From: Tamarix chinensis
Lineage: Eukaryota > Streptophyta > Magnoliopsida > Caryophyllales > Tamaricaceae
Length of the DNA: 64,000 nucleotides
Reading direction: 5' to 3'
NCBI GenBank assembly: GCA_030549775.1
Contig: CM060172.1
Location: 5,505,861 to 5,569,860 of the forward strand
Shown here: one piece after another, positions 10,516-21,285 of the stretch
Layout: each line of letters opens with the position of its first letter
Numbering within the stretch: the first letter of the stretch is position 1
Program-made: the position numbers and the translations under genes
Notes under the pieces: generated by a model
Database searches by the model: none
Told to the model about the DNA's origin: nothing
What the model saw: the letters and a program-made list of their open reading frames with translations, nothing else

Positions 10516-10772
10516 AGGACCACCCCATTTGCTCCTATCGCCTCTCAAGTTGTAAGCTCTCTCCTCTCTCACCAATAAAGAGTTCTCTTCTTACACACAA
10601 ACTCCCTCACTCTCTCTACGCCTCTTAAGTTCTCCAAGTGTTCTTACTCGTCTTCAAAAGGCTTGGTAATAGCCTTAGTTCGGGAAAGGCTGACTTAGTG
10701 AGCACTAAAGGTGTTGTGCTTCTAAGTGCCGCACGGAAAAGACTTAGGGGAAAGAAGTCACCCCGTGACACG

Positions 10773-10784
10773 TGGTATCAGAGC
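10773..10784 (+). other. primer-binding site, plus arm (tRNA-iMet)
   Basis: TGGTATCAGAGC two bases after the LTR end; the perfect plant tRNA-iMet PBS core. Confidence 0.92.
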
Positions 10785-10823
10785 CTGGTTTGGTTGAAGC
10801 TTTGGTTACAAGGGATCGTAGCC

Positions 10824-11705
10824 ATGGCAAATGACGAGTTGGTAAAGAACCCAAGTGAGACCACAACCGTCTCTATGGAGACCCGAGGTAGGGAACGTGA
10901 GAAGAAGGGCAAGGGTATTGCCAAAGATAAGTCGGTGTCTAAGGACCGACTCTCTTCACTCGAAGAAAGGGTTGTTCGGGTGGAGAGAAGGATGGATGGG
11001 TCAGTGGAGAGACTCGATATGCTGGATGAATATCTCGGTGAAGATATTCGTGGGGAATTCCTTGGTGGCATTAATCGCTTGTTGGAGGAATTCCGAAGAG
11101 ATATTGGCATCCTAAGGGAGGAATTTGGCACCCTTAGGGCGGAGCACATTGCGTTGAGGCGAGATCTCAACCAAGGACGGCATGGCGGTCATGTTGGAGG
11201 ACCAAGGGTCCAAGGCCCCGAACCACCCAAATACGGAGGTAAGCGCGATGCCAAAGAACTTGATAATTTTATTTTGATGGTAGAAAGATACATGCGTCGT
11301 GCAGGCATGGATGATGATGCGGACAAGATTGATACCGCCCCACTCTACCTTGAGCACGATGCTATGCTATGGTGGAGACGCCGTAGTGATGAGATTGAAA
11401 GGGGTGTGGTGGCTATCGATACATGGGAGGACTTCAAGAGGGATCTTAAAGCCCAATTCTATCCCATGAATGTGGAGGAGGCTGCGGTTAAGAAGCTAAG
11501 AAGTTTGAAACAAACCGGTACTATCAAGGACTATGTTAAAGAGTATAGTTCTTTGATGCTTGAGATACCGGACATGTCAGAGAAGAACCGGCTCCTCTAC
11601 TTCATGGATGGATTACAATCTTGGGCGGAGCAAGAGTTGAGGCGTCGTAATGTCCAAGACCTTGCTTCGGCCATAAGGGAGGCGGAGTCCCTCATCGAGT
11701 TCTGA
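10824..11705 (+). pseudogene. gag: Ty3/gypsy gag, N-terminal part (plus arm)
   Basis: Gag forms the virus-like particle that packages the element's RNA. The start is the ATG at 10824 (MANDELVKNPS); an in-frame upstream ATG at 10638 lies in the LTR and PBS and is not credible. Residues ~45-125 are charged and coiled-coil-like; the Retrotrans_gag domain follows around residues 140-275 (DDADKIDTAPLYLEHDAMLW, WEDFKRDLKAQFYP). A TGA at 11703-11705 ends the frame after 293 codons, but the same frame continues into the zinc knuckle. The minus arm has the identical stop, so the lesion predates the duplication. Confidence 0.92.
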
Positions 11706-12263
11706 AAGGAGAAGAAAGATAAGCCGAAGAAGGGTGGATCTTACAAAGGTGGCGGAGAGAAATATCACAAAGAGGCCGACCCACCTAGGTGGAAGGGAAG
11801 GTATGAAGGGGGCAAGGACCACCCGAAGAGAAGGACATGCTTCATATGCCAAGGGGATCATATGTCCTTCAGCTGTCCCAAGAGGAAGCAATTAAATGCC
11901 CTCATTAGTTCCCTTGGAGAGGAAGGGACCTCGGGCGAGAAGGAAGTAAAGATGGGGTCAATGCGTTTCTTGAACTCCCTCAAGACCAGGGCTAGGGAGG
12001 AGCCCAGAGTGCCGGCCAAGGATATGGATGTGCCAAAGACCTCGAAGGGTTTGGTTTATGTTGAAGCCAGCGTAAATGGTGGAGACACGAAAGCATTGGT
12101 GGACACGGGAGCCACTCACAACTTTGTGGCCGAAGAAGAAGCCACAAAGCTCGGGATTCGGTATTCCAAGGAAATCAGATGGATGAAGGCAGTTAACTCA
12201 GCTTCAAGGCCGATCCTTGGTATTGCTCGAGGAGTACCCATTCGGTTGGCCGAATGGGAAGGC
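11706..12263 (+). pseudogene. gag-pol: gag zinc knuckle and aspartic protease (plus arm)
   Basis: In-frame continuation after the gag stop. A CCHC knuckle at 11838-11876 reads CFICQGDHMSFSC, a C-x2-C-x3-H-x4-C variant common in some plant chromoviruses. The retropepsin motif LVDTGATHNF follows, with the catalytic Asp codon at 12102-12104. The frame is interrupted at 12263 by a 330-bp hAT-like MITE; the reading frame on the far side is in register once the MITE and one copy of its 8-bp TSD are discounted. Confidence 0.9.
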
Positions 12264-12593
12264 CATACAATAAAACCGCGGTTACGGTCGCGATTGCGGT
12301 TGCGGTGTCGCGATATCGGGGTGTCGCAAATGATATTTTTTATATCGCGGTTGTCGCGGCGTGAATTTTTAATTATTTTACACAACAAATATCGGCAAAT
12401 ATCGGTGAATATCGGCCAATATCGGTAAATATCGATAAAATATCGGCCGATATCCGAAATTTCGCCGATATCGCGGCGATAAATGTGTGATTTTCTGTAT
12501 CAGCCGCAATTTCGGAATTTCGCGTCGCGGCTGACCCGAAAACCGCGAAATTGCGGCCGATACGCAATTGCGGTACCGATATTTGATTGTATG
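12264..12593 (+). mobile_element. hAT-like MITE inserted in gag-pol (plus arm)
   Basis: Bounded by GGGAAGGC at 12256-12263 and 12594-12601, a perfect 8-bp TSD as made by hAT transposases. The ends are CATACAATAAA and TTTGATTGTATG (inverted repeat CATACAAT). The interior has no ORF; it is rich in CG dinucleotides and contains a run of about 11-12-bp units of the type aatatcggc (about 12388-12470). Degenerate relatives lie near 4003 and 7785. Confidence 0.92.
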
Positions 12594-12601
12594 GGGAAGG
12601 C

Positions 12602-13995
12602 ATGGTGGATCTAACGGTGGTACCTATGGACGACTTCAAAATGGTGTTGGGCATGGAGTTTGTCGACAAGGTACGTCCCTTATCATTTCTAGATGCTAAC
12701 ACCATGCACATTTCTAAGGGGCAGGAGTCCTATGTGGTGCCCCTAGTTCGGGAAAAGGTGGAGTCCAAGATGCTTTCGGCTATGCAAGTATCTAAGGGAC
12801 TCAAGAAGGGTGAGGTCACACTGTTGGCCACGTTGAAGGAAGAATCCTCACCCGCTGGATCGGAGGTGCCCGTGGAGATAAAGGAAGTCCTCAAAGAATT
12901 CGAGGACGTGATGCCACCTAAGCTTCCAAAGAAGCTCCCACCTCGAAGGGGGGTAGATCATGAGATCGAGTTGGAACCAGGTGCTAAGCCTCCCGCTATG
13001 GGTCCTTATCGGATGGCCCCACCCGAATTGGAAGAGTTGAGAAAACCACTCAAGCAGCTATTGGACGCGGGATTCATCAGGCCATCCAAAGCTCCGTTTG
13101 GTGCCCCGGTATTGTTCCAAAGGAAGCACGACGGAAGCCTGCGGATGTGCATTGATTATAGGGCGCTAAACAAGGTAACCATCAAGAATAAGTACCCGAT
13201 CCCGTTGGTAGCGGATCTGTTTGAAAGACTTGGGAAAGCTCGATGGTTTTCCGAGTTGGACCTGAGATCGGGGTACTGGCAAGTCCGCATAGCTGAGGGG
13301 GATGAACCCAAGACGACGTGCGTAACCAGGTACGGATCTTACGAGTTCTTTGTCATGCCCTTTGGTTTAACCAATGCACCTGCTACCTTTTGCACTTTGA
13401 TGGATAAGATCTTCCATCCGTTCTTGGATAAGTTCGTGGTTGTGTACTTGGATGATATTGTGATATATAGTGAGACCTTGGGTGAACATGTTGAGCACCT
13501 AAGGAAGGTATTCCAAGTACTTAGGGAAAATGAGCTCTTCGTGAAGGTGGAGAAGTGCTCATTTGCCCAAGAGGAGGTGATGTTCTTGGGTCACCGAATT
13601 GTGAAGGGGAAGATCTTCATGGATGAAGCCAAGGTGCATGCTATTGCGGAATGGGAGCCGCCTAAGGGAGTCTCGGAGTTAAGGTCCTTCTTAGGCCTTG
13701 TGAATTACTACAGGCGGTTCATCATGGGATACTCGGCAAGGGCCACGCCCTTGACCAACTTGCTTAAGAAGAAAGTCTCGTGGGAGTGGACGGAGGAATG
13801 TCAAAGGGCCTTTGTGGATCTTAAGCAAGCGGTGATGGAAGAGCCCGTCCTAGCTCTTCCGAATTACGCAGAGTCGTTTGAGGTGCACACCGATGCATCG
13901 GATTTTGCTATAGGGGGTGTGTTGATGAAGGAAAACCATCCCATAGCCTACGAGAGCCGGAAGCTCAATGATACAGAGAGAAGATATCCGGTGCA
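12602..13995 (+). pseudogene. pol: Ty3/gypsy reverse transcriptase and start of RNase H (plus arm)
   Basis: Copies element RNA into cDNA. Motifs in order: [44 protein letters not shown] with the first catalytic Asp, [14 protein letters not shown], and YLDD at 13445-13456 supplying the Asp pair. FLGHRIV and the thumb follow, then the RNase H opening [13 protein letters not shown]. The frame is intact until about 13995, where it shifts within the RNase H domain (VHD / gacggctatcat). The minus arm carries the same shift. Confidence 0.93.
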
Positions 13996-14984
13996 TGACG
14001 GCTATCATCCATTGCCTTCGGGTGTGGAGGCATTACTTGCTTGGGAGTCGGTTTGTGATCAAGACCGACAACGTTGCCACCAGTTATTTCCAGAGGCAGA
14101 AGAAGCTAAGCCCCAAGCAAGCACGGTGGCAGGATTTCTTGGCGGAGTTCGACTATACCATCGAGTATAAGCCGGGCAAAGCCAATGTTGTGGCGGATGC
14201 ACTGAATCGGAAGGCGGAGTTAGCAGCTTTGAGCCAGCCGCATTGTGATCTCATGGATCGAGTTCGAGAAGGATTGGCCCAGGATCACTTAGCCAATAAC
14301 TTAATGGAAATGGCTAAGGAAGGAAGAACTCGAAGATTTTGGGTGGAAGACGGCATGCTCTACACTATTGGCGACCGACTCTATGTACCCAAGTGGAGCA
14401 ATCTAAGGAGGGATTTGCTAAAGGAGTGCCATGACTCAAAGTGGGCTGGTCATCCTGGTATGAAACGTACCCTTGCACTTGTTGAGAAATCTTATTATTG
14501 GCCTAACATGCAGGATGACGTGGAGGCATATGTAAAGACTTGTCTTGTGTGTCAACAAGACAAGGTGGAACAAAGCAAGCCCGCAGGTCTACTAGAGCCT
14601 CTTCCTATTCCAGAGAAGCCATGGGAGAGCGTATCCATGGACTTCATCTCAGCACTCCCCACGTCAGAAGGGTGTGGTTCCATGGTGGTGGTGGTGGATC
14701 GATTCTCTAAGTATGGAACCTTCATCCCTGTCCCTCGAGATTGCACAGCCGAGGAAGCCGGACGTCTATTCTTCAAACATGTGGTGAAGTATTGGGGCGT
14801 TCCTCGGAGCATCATTAGTGATCGAGACCCACGATTCACAGGGAAATTTTGGAGGGAGCTATTCAAGCTCATGGGCTCGGATCTCCACTTCTCCAGAAGT
14901 TTTCACCCACAAACTGATGGACAGACGGAACGGGTGAATCACTTGTTGGAGATCTACTTGCGGCACTTTGTAAGTGCCAACTAG
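13996..14984 (+). pseudogene. pol: RNase H and integrase core (plus arm)
   Basis: Second frame after the shared frameshift. RNase H remainder ([22 protein letters not shown]), then the integrase HHCC zinc finger (H...GHPGMK ... CLVCQQDK) and the catalytic core with Asp in SMDFISALP, Asp in ISDRDPRF and Glu in TDGQTERVN. A TAG at 14982-14984 stops the frame; the frame resumes directly after it. The identical TAG is present in the minus arm. Confidence 0.92.
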
Positions 14985-15499
14985 ACGGATTGGTCAAAGT
15001 TGATGGATGTAGCCCAATTCTCCTACAATCTCCAGCGGAGTGAGTCCACACAAAGGAGCCCTTTTGAGTTGGTGATGGGCCAACAACCTACATCTCCGCA
15101 GGAGCTTGCTAAGGGATACACAGGACCTAGGCCCGCAGCCTTCAGATATGCAAAAGGGTGGGACGAGCAACTGGACTTAGCAAAGGCAAACTTGTCCAAG
15201 GCCGCCAAAAGGATGAAGAAATGGGCGGACGATAAAAGAAAGCCTAGGGCATTCCAAGTCGGAGACGAAGTAATGGTGAAACTTCCAACCCAACAATTCA
15301 AGGCCTACCGGAAGGTGCACAAGGGCTTGACATGGAGATACGAAGGGTCATATCTCATTGTGAAGAAGGTTGGAAAGGCTTCATGCAAGTTGGAGTTGCC
15401 CGCAAAGTTGAAGGTTCACCCTGTGTTTCATGTAAGTCTTCTAAAGCCCTATCATAGGGACAAGAATGATCCGAATAGGGGTGAATCATCTCGAGCTCC
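14985..15499 (+). pseudogene. pol: integrase C-terminal region, truncated (plus arm)
   Basis: Continues in the same frame as the core (DVAQFSYN, SPFELVMGQQP, VGDEVMVKLP, KVHPVFHVSLLKPY), the GPY/F-type C-terminal module. It is cut at 15499 within gagctcc, where sequence switches to the copied filler. Any chromodomain, polypurine tract and 3' LTR are therefore missing. Confidence 0.92.
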
Positions 15500-15977
15500 C
15501 ACATAAAAAAGGCATTAATGACACCTGGTTTAAAATAGGAACTCTTCTATCATCTTCTTAATAATCTTTGATGAAGCATGAGGCCCCATGCATAATTCAA
15601 TGGCAACATCATATTCTTTAAATTGATAAAATACAGATATTGATATTTTATCCAATTAAACGAGAAGATGCTGATGAGTTATCAATAATTAAAATCTCAC
15701 CAAAGGCATAGATAAGCCAAAACTGGAAAGTGCATCATCCAGCTTCAGCATCTGGATAATCACGAGTGTAATAGGACAGTGAAACACACAACAAAAAGGC
15801 AACAAGGACAATATTGTTGCACTGACCGCTGTCTATCTGAGATTCCATAATAAGGAAATCCAAGAGTTAACAGAGGAGCAATTGCGACTGATGGGAGAAA
15901 AACAAATAGTAGAAGATGACTGATGAAGAAGGTTTACAACTGCTAGGTAGAGAAAAGTTCAAAGTGAAAGGAAGGCA
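15496..15977 (+). repeat. 482-bp filler: copy of 1236-1717 between the arms
   Basis: Near-identical (about 4 mismatches, no indel) to 1236-1717. The left junction shares ctccc with the gypsy end (microhomology); the right junction is at gaaggca / ctacatttgc. It separates two gypsy arms truncated only about 15 bp apart in element coordinates. Confidence 0.95.
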
Positions 15978-16577
15978 CTACATTTGCGGGTGGAGCTCGA
16001 GATGATTCACCCCTATTCGGATCATTCTTGTCCCTATGATAGGGATTTAGAAGACTTACATGAAACACAGGGTGAACCTTCAACTTTGCGGGCAACTCCA
16101 ACTTGCATGAAGCCTTTCCAACCTTCTTCACAATGAGATATGACCCTTCGTATCTCCATGTCAAGCCCTTGTGCACCTTCCGGTAGGCCTTGAATTGTTG
16201 GGTTGGAAGTTTCACCATTACTTCGTCTCCGACTTGGAATGCCCTAGGCTTTCTTTTATCGTCCGCCCATTTCTTCATCCTTTTGGCGGCCTTGGACAAG
16301 TTTGCCTTTGCTAAGTCCAGTTGCTCGTCCCACCCTTTTGCATATCTGAAGGCTGCGGGCCTAGGTCCTGTGTATCCCTTAGCAAGCTCCTGCGGAGATG
16401 TAGGTTGTTGGCCCATCACCAACTCAAAAGGCTCCTTTGTGTGGACTCACTCCGCTGGAGATTGTAGGAGAATTGGGCTACATCCATCAACTTTGACCAA
16501 TCCGTCTAGTTGGCACTTACAAAGTGCCGCAAGTAGATCTCCAACAAGTGATTCACCCGTTCCGTCCGTCCATCAGT
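15978..16577 (-). pseudogene. pol: integrase C-terminal region (minus arm)
   Basis: Mirror of 14985-15499, about 15 bp longer at the inner end. It carries a private 1-bp deletion near 16431 (two C where the plus arm has three), shifting the frame after the conserved FELVMGQQP block. The shared TAG lies near 16506. Confidence 0.9.
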
Positions 16578-17495
16578 TTATGGGTGAAAACTTCTGGAGA
16601 AGTGGAGATCCGAGCCCATGAGCTTGAATAGCTCCCTCCAAAATCTCCCTGTGAATCGTGGGTCTCGATCACTAATGATGCTCCGAGGAACGCCCCAATA
16701 CTTCACCACATGTTTGAAGAATAGACGTCCGGCTTCCTCGGCTGTGCAATCTCGAGGGACAGGGATGAAGGTTCCATACTTAGAGAATCGATCCACCACC
16801 ACCACCATGGAACCACACCCTTCTGACGTGGGGAGTGCTGAGATGAAGTCCATGGATACGCTCTCCCATGGCTTCTCTGGAATAGGAAGAGGCTCTAGTA
16901 GACCTGCGGGCTTGCTTTGTTCCACCTTGTCTTGTTGACACACAAGACAAGTCTTTACATATGCCTCCACGTCATCCTGCATGTTAGGCCAATAATAAGA
17001 TTTCTCAACAAGTGCAAGGGTACGTTTCATACCAGGATGACCAGCCCACTTTGAGTCATGGCACTCCTTTAGCAAATCCCTCCTTAGATTGCTCCACTTG
17101 GGTACATAGAGTCGGTCGCCAATAGTGTAGAGCATGCCGTCTTCCACCCAAAATCTTCGAGTTCTTCCTTCCTTAGCCATTTCCATTAAGTTATTGGCTA
17201 AGTGATCCTGGGCCAATCCTTCTCGAACTCGATCCATGAGATCACAATGCGGCTGGCTCAAAGCTGCTAACTCCGCCTTCCGATTCAGTGCATCCGCCAC
17301 AACATTGGCTTTGCCCGGCTTATACTCCATGGTATAGTCGAACTCCGCCAAGAAATCCTGCCACCGTGCTTGCTTGGGGCTTAGCTTCTTCTGCCTCTGG
17401 AAATAACTGGTGGCAACGTTGTCGGTCTTGATCACAAACCGACTCCCAAGCAAGTAATGCCTCCACACCCGAAGGCAATGGATGATAGCCGTCAT
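16578..17495 (-). pseudogene. pol: RNase H and integrase core (minus arm)
   Basis: Mirror of 13996-14910. HHCC finger, both core Asp motifs present; a private TAA at 16578-16580 (plus arm has CAA) truncates the frame just before the catalytic Glu motif. Small amino-acid differences from the plus arm (I/M in DYT-EYKPGK, K/R in FTG-FW). Confidence 0.91.
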
Positions 17496-18887
17496 GCACC
17501 GGATATCTTCTCTCTGTATCATTGAGCTTCCGGCTCTCGTAGGCTATGGGATGGTTTTCCTTCATCAACACACCCCCTATAGCAAAATCCGATGCATCGA
17601 TGTGCACCTCAAACGACTCTGCGTAATTCGGAAGAGCTAGGACGGGCTCTTCCATCACCGCTTGCTTAAGATCCACAAAGGCCCTTTGACATTCCTCCGT
17701 CCACTCCCACGAGACTTTCTTCTTAAGCAAGTTGGTCAAGGGCGTGGCCCTTGCCGAGTATCCCATGATGAACCGCCTGTAGTAATTCACAAGGCCTAAG
17801 AAGGACCTTAACTCCGAGACTCCCTTAGGCGGCTCCCATTCCGCAATAGCATGCACCTTGGCTTCATCCATGAAGATCTTCCCCTTCACAATTCGGTGAC
17901 CCAAGAACATCACCTCCTCTTGGGCAAATGAGCACTTCTCCACCTTCACGAAGAGCTCATTTTCCCTAAGTACTTGGAATACCTTCCTTAGGTGCTCAAC
18001 ATGTTCACCCAAGGTCTCACTATATATCACAATATCATCCAAGTACACAACCACGAACTTATCCAAGAACGGATGGAAGATCTTATCCATCAAAGTGCAA
18101 AAGGTAGCAGGTGCATTGGTTAAACCAAAGGGCATGACAAAGAACTCGTAAGATCCGTACCTGGTTACGCACGTCGTCTTGGGTTCATCCCCCTCAGCTA
18201 TGCGGACTTGCCAGTACCCCGATCTCAGGTCCAACTCGGAAAACCATCGAGCTTTCCCAAGTCTTTCAAACAGATCCGCTACCAACGGGATCGGGTACTT
18301 ATTCTTGATGGTTACCTTGTTTAGCGCCCTATAATCAATGCACATCCGCAGGCTTCCGTCGTGCTTCCTTTGGAACAATACCGGGCACCAAACGGAGCTT
18401 TGGATGGCCTGATGAATCCCGCGTCCAATAGCTGCTTGAGTGGTTTTCTCAACTCTTCCAATTCGGGTGGGGCCATCCGATAAGGACCCATAGCGGGAGG
18501 CTTAGCACCTGGTTCCAACTCGATCTCATGATCTACCCCCCTTCGAGGTGGGAGCTTCTTTGGAAGCTTAGGTGGCATCACGTCCTCGAATTCTTTGAGG
18601 ACTTCCTTTATCTCCACGGGCACCTCCGATCCAGCGGGTGAGGATTCTTCCTTCAACGTGGCCAACAGTGTGACCTCACCCTTCTTGAGTCCCTTAGATA
18701 CTTGCATAGCCGAAAGCATCTTGGACTCCACCTTTTCCCGAACTAGGGGCACCACATAGGACTCCTGCCCCTTAGAAATGTGCATGGTGTTAGCATCTAG
18801 AAATGATAAGGGACGTACCTTGTCGACAAACTCCATGCCCAACACCATTTTGAAGTCGTCCATAGGTACCACCGTTAGATCCACCAT
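17496..18887 (-). pseudogene. pol: reverse transcriptase and start of RNase H (minus arm)
   Basis: Mirror of 12602-13995 with YLDD at 18034-18045 on the complementary strand. It shares the RNase H frameshift (near 17495) and adds a private 1-bp deletion at about 18384 (gtgcccgg instead of gtgccccgg), which splits the RT into two frames. Confidence 0.91.
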
Positions 18888-18896
18888 GCCTTCCCC

Positions 18897-19232
18897 CATA
18901 CAATCAAATATCGGTACCGCAATTGCGTATCGGCCGCAATTTCAAGGTTTTCGGGTCAGCCGCGACGCGAAATTCCGAAATTGCGGCTAATACAGAAAAT
19001 CACACATTTATCGCCGCGATATCGGCGAAATTTCGGATATCGGCCGATATTTTATCGATATTTACCGATATTGGCCGATATTCACCGATATTTGCCGATA
19101 TTTGTTGTGTAAAATAATTAAAAATTCACGCCGCGACAACCGCGATATAAAAAATATCATTTGCGACACCCCGATATCGCGACACCGCGACCGCAACCGC
19201 AATCGCGACCGTAACTGCGGTTTTATTGTATG
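18897..19232 (-). mobile_element. hAT-like MITE in gag-pol (minus arm)
   Basis: Same insertion as 12264-12593, with TSD GCCTTCCC (reverse strand) at 18888-18895 and 19233-19240. It differs by one extra G at the edge (18896) and a 6-bp longer CG-rich run. Same site and same TSD show that the insertion predates the inverted duplication. Confidence 0.92.
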
Positions 19233-19790
19233 GCCTTCCCATTCGGCCAACCGAATGGGTACTCCTCGAGCAATACCAAGGATCGGCCTTGAAGCTGAGT
19301 TAACTGCCTTCATCCATCTGATTTCCTTGGAATACCGAATCCCGAGCTTTGTGGCTTCTTCTTCGGCCACAAAGTTGTGAGTGGCTCCCGTGTCCACCAA
19401 TGCTTTCGTGTCTCCACCATTTACGCTGGCTTCAACATAAACCAAACCCTTCGAGGTCTTTGGCACATCCATATCCTTGGCCGGCACTCTGGGCTCCTCC
19501 CTAGCCCTGGTCTTGAGGGAGTTCAAGAAACGCATTGACCCCATCTTTACTTCCTTCTCGCCCGAGGTCCCTTCCTCTCCAAGGGAACTAATGAGGGCAT
19601 TTAATTGCTTCCTCTTGGGACAGCTGAAGGACATATGATCCACTTGGCATATGAAGCATGTCCTTCTCTTCGGGTGGTCCTTGCCCCCTTCATACCTTCC
19701 CTTCCACCTAGGTGGGTCGGCCTCTTTGTGATATTTCTCTCCGCCACCTTTGTAAGATCCACCCTTCTTCGGCTTATCTTTCTTCTCCTT
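19233..19790 (-). pseudogene. gag-pol: gag zinc knuckle and protease (minus arm)
   Basis: Mirror of 11706-12263; the CCHC knuckle and DTGATHNF retropepsin motif are intact. It is interrupted by the MITE in the same place. Confidence 0.9.
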
Positions 19791-20672
19791 TCAGAACTCG
19801 ATGAGGGACTCCGCCTCCCTTATGGCCGAAGCAAGGTCTTGGACATTACGACGCCTCAACTCTTGCTCCGCCCAAGATTGTAATCCATCCATGAAGTAGA
19901 GGAGCCGGTTCTTCTCTGACATGTCCGGTATCTCAAGCATCAAAGAACTATACTCTTTAACATAGTCCTTGATAGTACCGGTTTGTTTCAAACTTCTTAG
20001 CTTCTTAACCGCAGCCTCCTCCACATTCATGGGATAGAATTGGGCTTTAAGATCCCTCTTGAAGTCCTCCCATGTATCGATAGCCACCACACCCCTTTCA
20101 ATCTCATCACTACGGCGTCTCCACCATAGCATAGCATCGTGCTCAAGGTAGAGTGGGGCGGTATCAATCTTGTCCGCATCATCATCCATGCCTGCACGAC
20201 GCATGTATCTTTCTACCATCAAAATAAAATTATCAAGTTCTTTGGCATCGCGCTTACCTCCGTATTTGGGTGGTTCGAGGCCTTGGACCCTTGGTCCTCC
20301 AACATGACCGCCATGCCGTCCTTGGTTGAGATCTCGCCTCAACGCAATGTGCTCCGCCCTAAGGGTGCCAAATTCCTCCCTTAGGATGCCAATATCTCTT
20401 CGGAATTCCTCCAACAAGCGGTTAATGCCACCAAGGAATTCCCCACGAATATCTTCACCGAGATATTCATCCAGCATATCGAGTCTCTCCACTGACCCAT
20501 CCATCCTTCTCTCCACCCGAACAATCCTTTCTTCGAGTGAAGAGAGTCGGTCCTTAGACACCGACTTATCTTTGGCAATACCCTTGCCCTTCTTCTCACG
20601 TTCCCTACCTCGGGTCTCCATAGAGACGGTTGTGGTCTCACTTGGGTTCTTTACCAACTCGTCATTTGCCAT
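19791..20672 (-). pseudogene. gag: Ty3/gypsy gag N-terminal part (minus arm)
   Basis: Mirror of 10824-11705 starting at the ATG complementary to 20670-20672. The same TGA ends it. Substitutions V/I (ER-VRVERR) and P/L (VQG-EPPKY) relative to the plus arm. Confidence 0.92.
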
Positions 20673-20711
20673 GGCTACGATCCCTTGTAACCAAAGCTTC
20701 AACCAAACCAG

Positions 20712-20723
20712 GCTCTGATACCA
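20712..20723 (-). other. primer-binding site, minus arm
   Basis: Complement reads TGGTATCAGAGC, identical to the plus arm, two bases inside the LTR. Confidence 0.9.
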
Positions 20724-20725
20724 CG

Positions 20726-21285
20726 TGTCACGGGGTGACTTCTTTCCCCTAAGTCTTTTCCGTGCGGCACTTAGAAGCACAACACCTTTAGTGCTCACTA
20801 AGTCAGCCTTTCCCGAACTAAGGCTATTACCAAGCCTTTTGAAGACGAGTAAGAACACTTGGAGAACTTAAGAGGCGTAGAGAGAGTGAGAGAGTTTGTG
20901 TGTAAGAAGAGAACTCTTTATTGGTGAGAGAGGAGAGAGCTTACAACTTGAGAGGTGATAGGAGCAAATGGGGTGGTCCTCTATTTATAGTTGAGGTCCC
21001 CCTCCCTTTCCCTCCTTTGGTGGAAGGTTCTAGGTCTTCCATATCCTTGTAGATAATTCTAGAGACACCTCTAGATTACAAGATATTTTAGGAGACTCTT
21101 CTAAATCCTTTCATGATCCTTCTAGCCTTTAGGATTCTAGAGAGTTCCACACCATTCTAGGAGGTCTCTAGATATTTACACAAGGTTCCATACATTTCCA
21201 CACAATTCTACTAGAGTCCACACGACTCTAGAATATTTTAGAACCTTCCGGACAAAAATGTGAAAAAAATAAACGGGTCGTGACA
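20726..21285 (-). repeat. 5' LTR of minus-strand gypsy arm (560 bp)
   Basis: Complement begins TGTCACGACCCG at 21285, directly against the TTAA duplication (21286-21289), and ends CCGTGACA at 20726. About a dozen substitutions and a T-run length difference against 10210-10770. Confidence 0.95.

Larger units (their letters stand above)
10210..10770 (+). repeat. 5' LTR of plus-strand Ty3/gypsy arm (561 bp)
   Basis: Begins TGTCACGGCCCG and ends CCCCGTGACA, then two bases and the PBS. It contains a TATA box, a polyadenylation-type AATAAA at 10574-10579 and several TCTAGAA-like motifs. The opposite-strand counterpart is 20726-21285, with about a dozen differences by eye. Confidence 0.95.
9287..21285. 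mobile_element. 12-kb composite insertion with inverted gypsy arms, TSD TTAA
   Basis: The left end TGTCACG (9287) and right end CGTGACA (21285) are both LTR termini, flanked by TTAA at 9283-9286 and 21286-21289. The empty site is visible in the paralogous LTR near 6098 (gagctttaaggcct). Layout: TRIM-like element, gypsy arm (plus), 482-bp filler, gypsy arm (minus). Left terminus comes from the TRIM-like LTR, right terminus from the gypsy LTR, so it is not a simple single integration. Confidence 0.88.

Noticed and set aside
10638..10823. 62-codon upstream extension of gag
   Set aside because: Covers the end of the LTR and the PBS; the credible start is the ATG at 10824 downstream of the PBS. 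The same extension in the minus arm (20673-20858) is rejected too.
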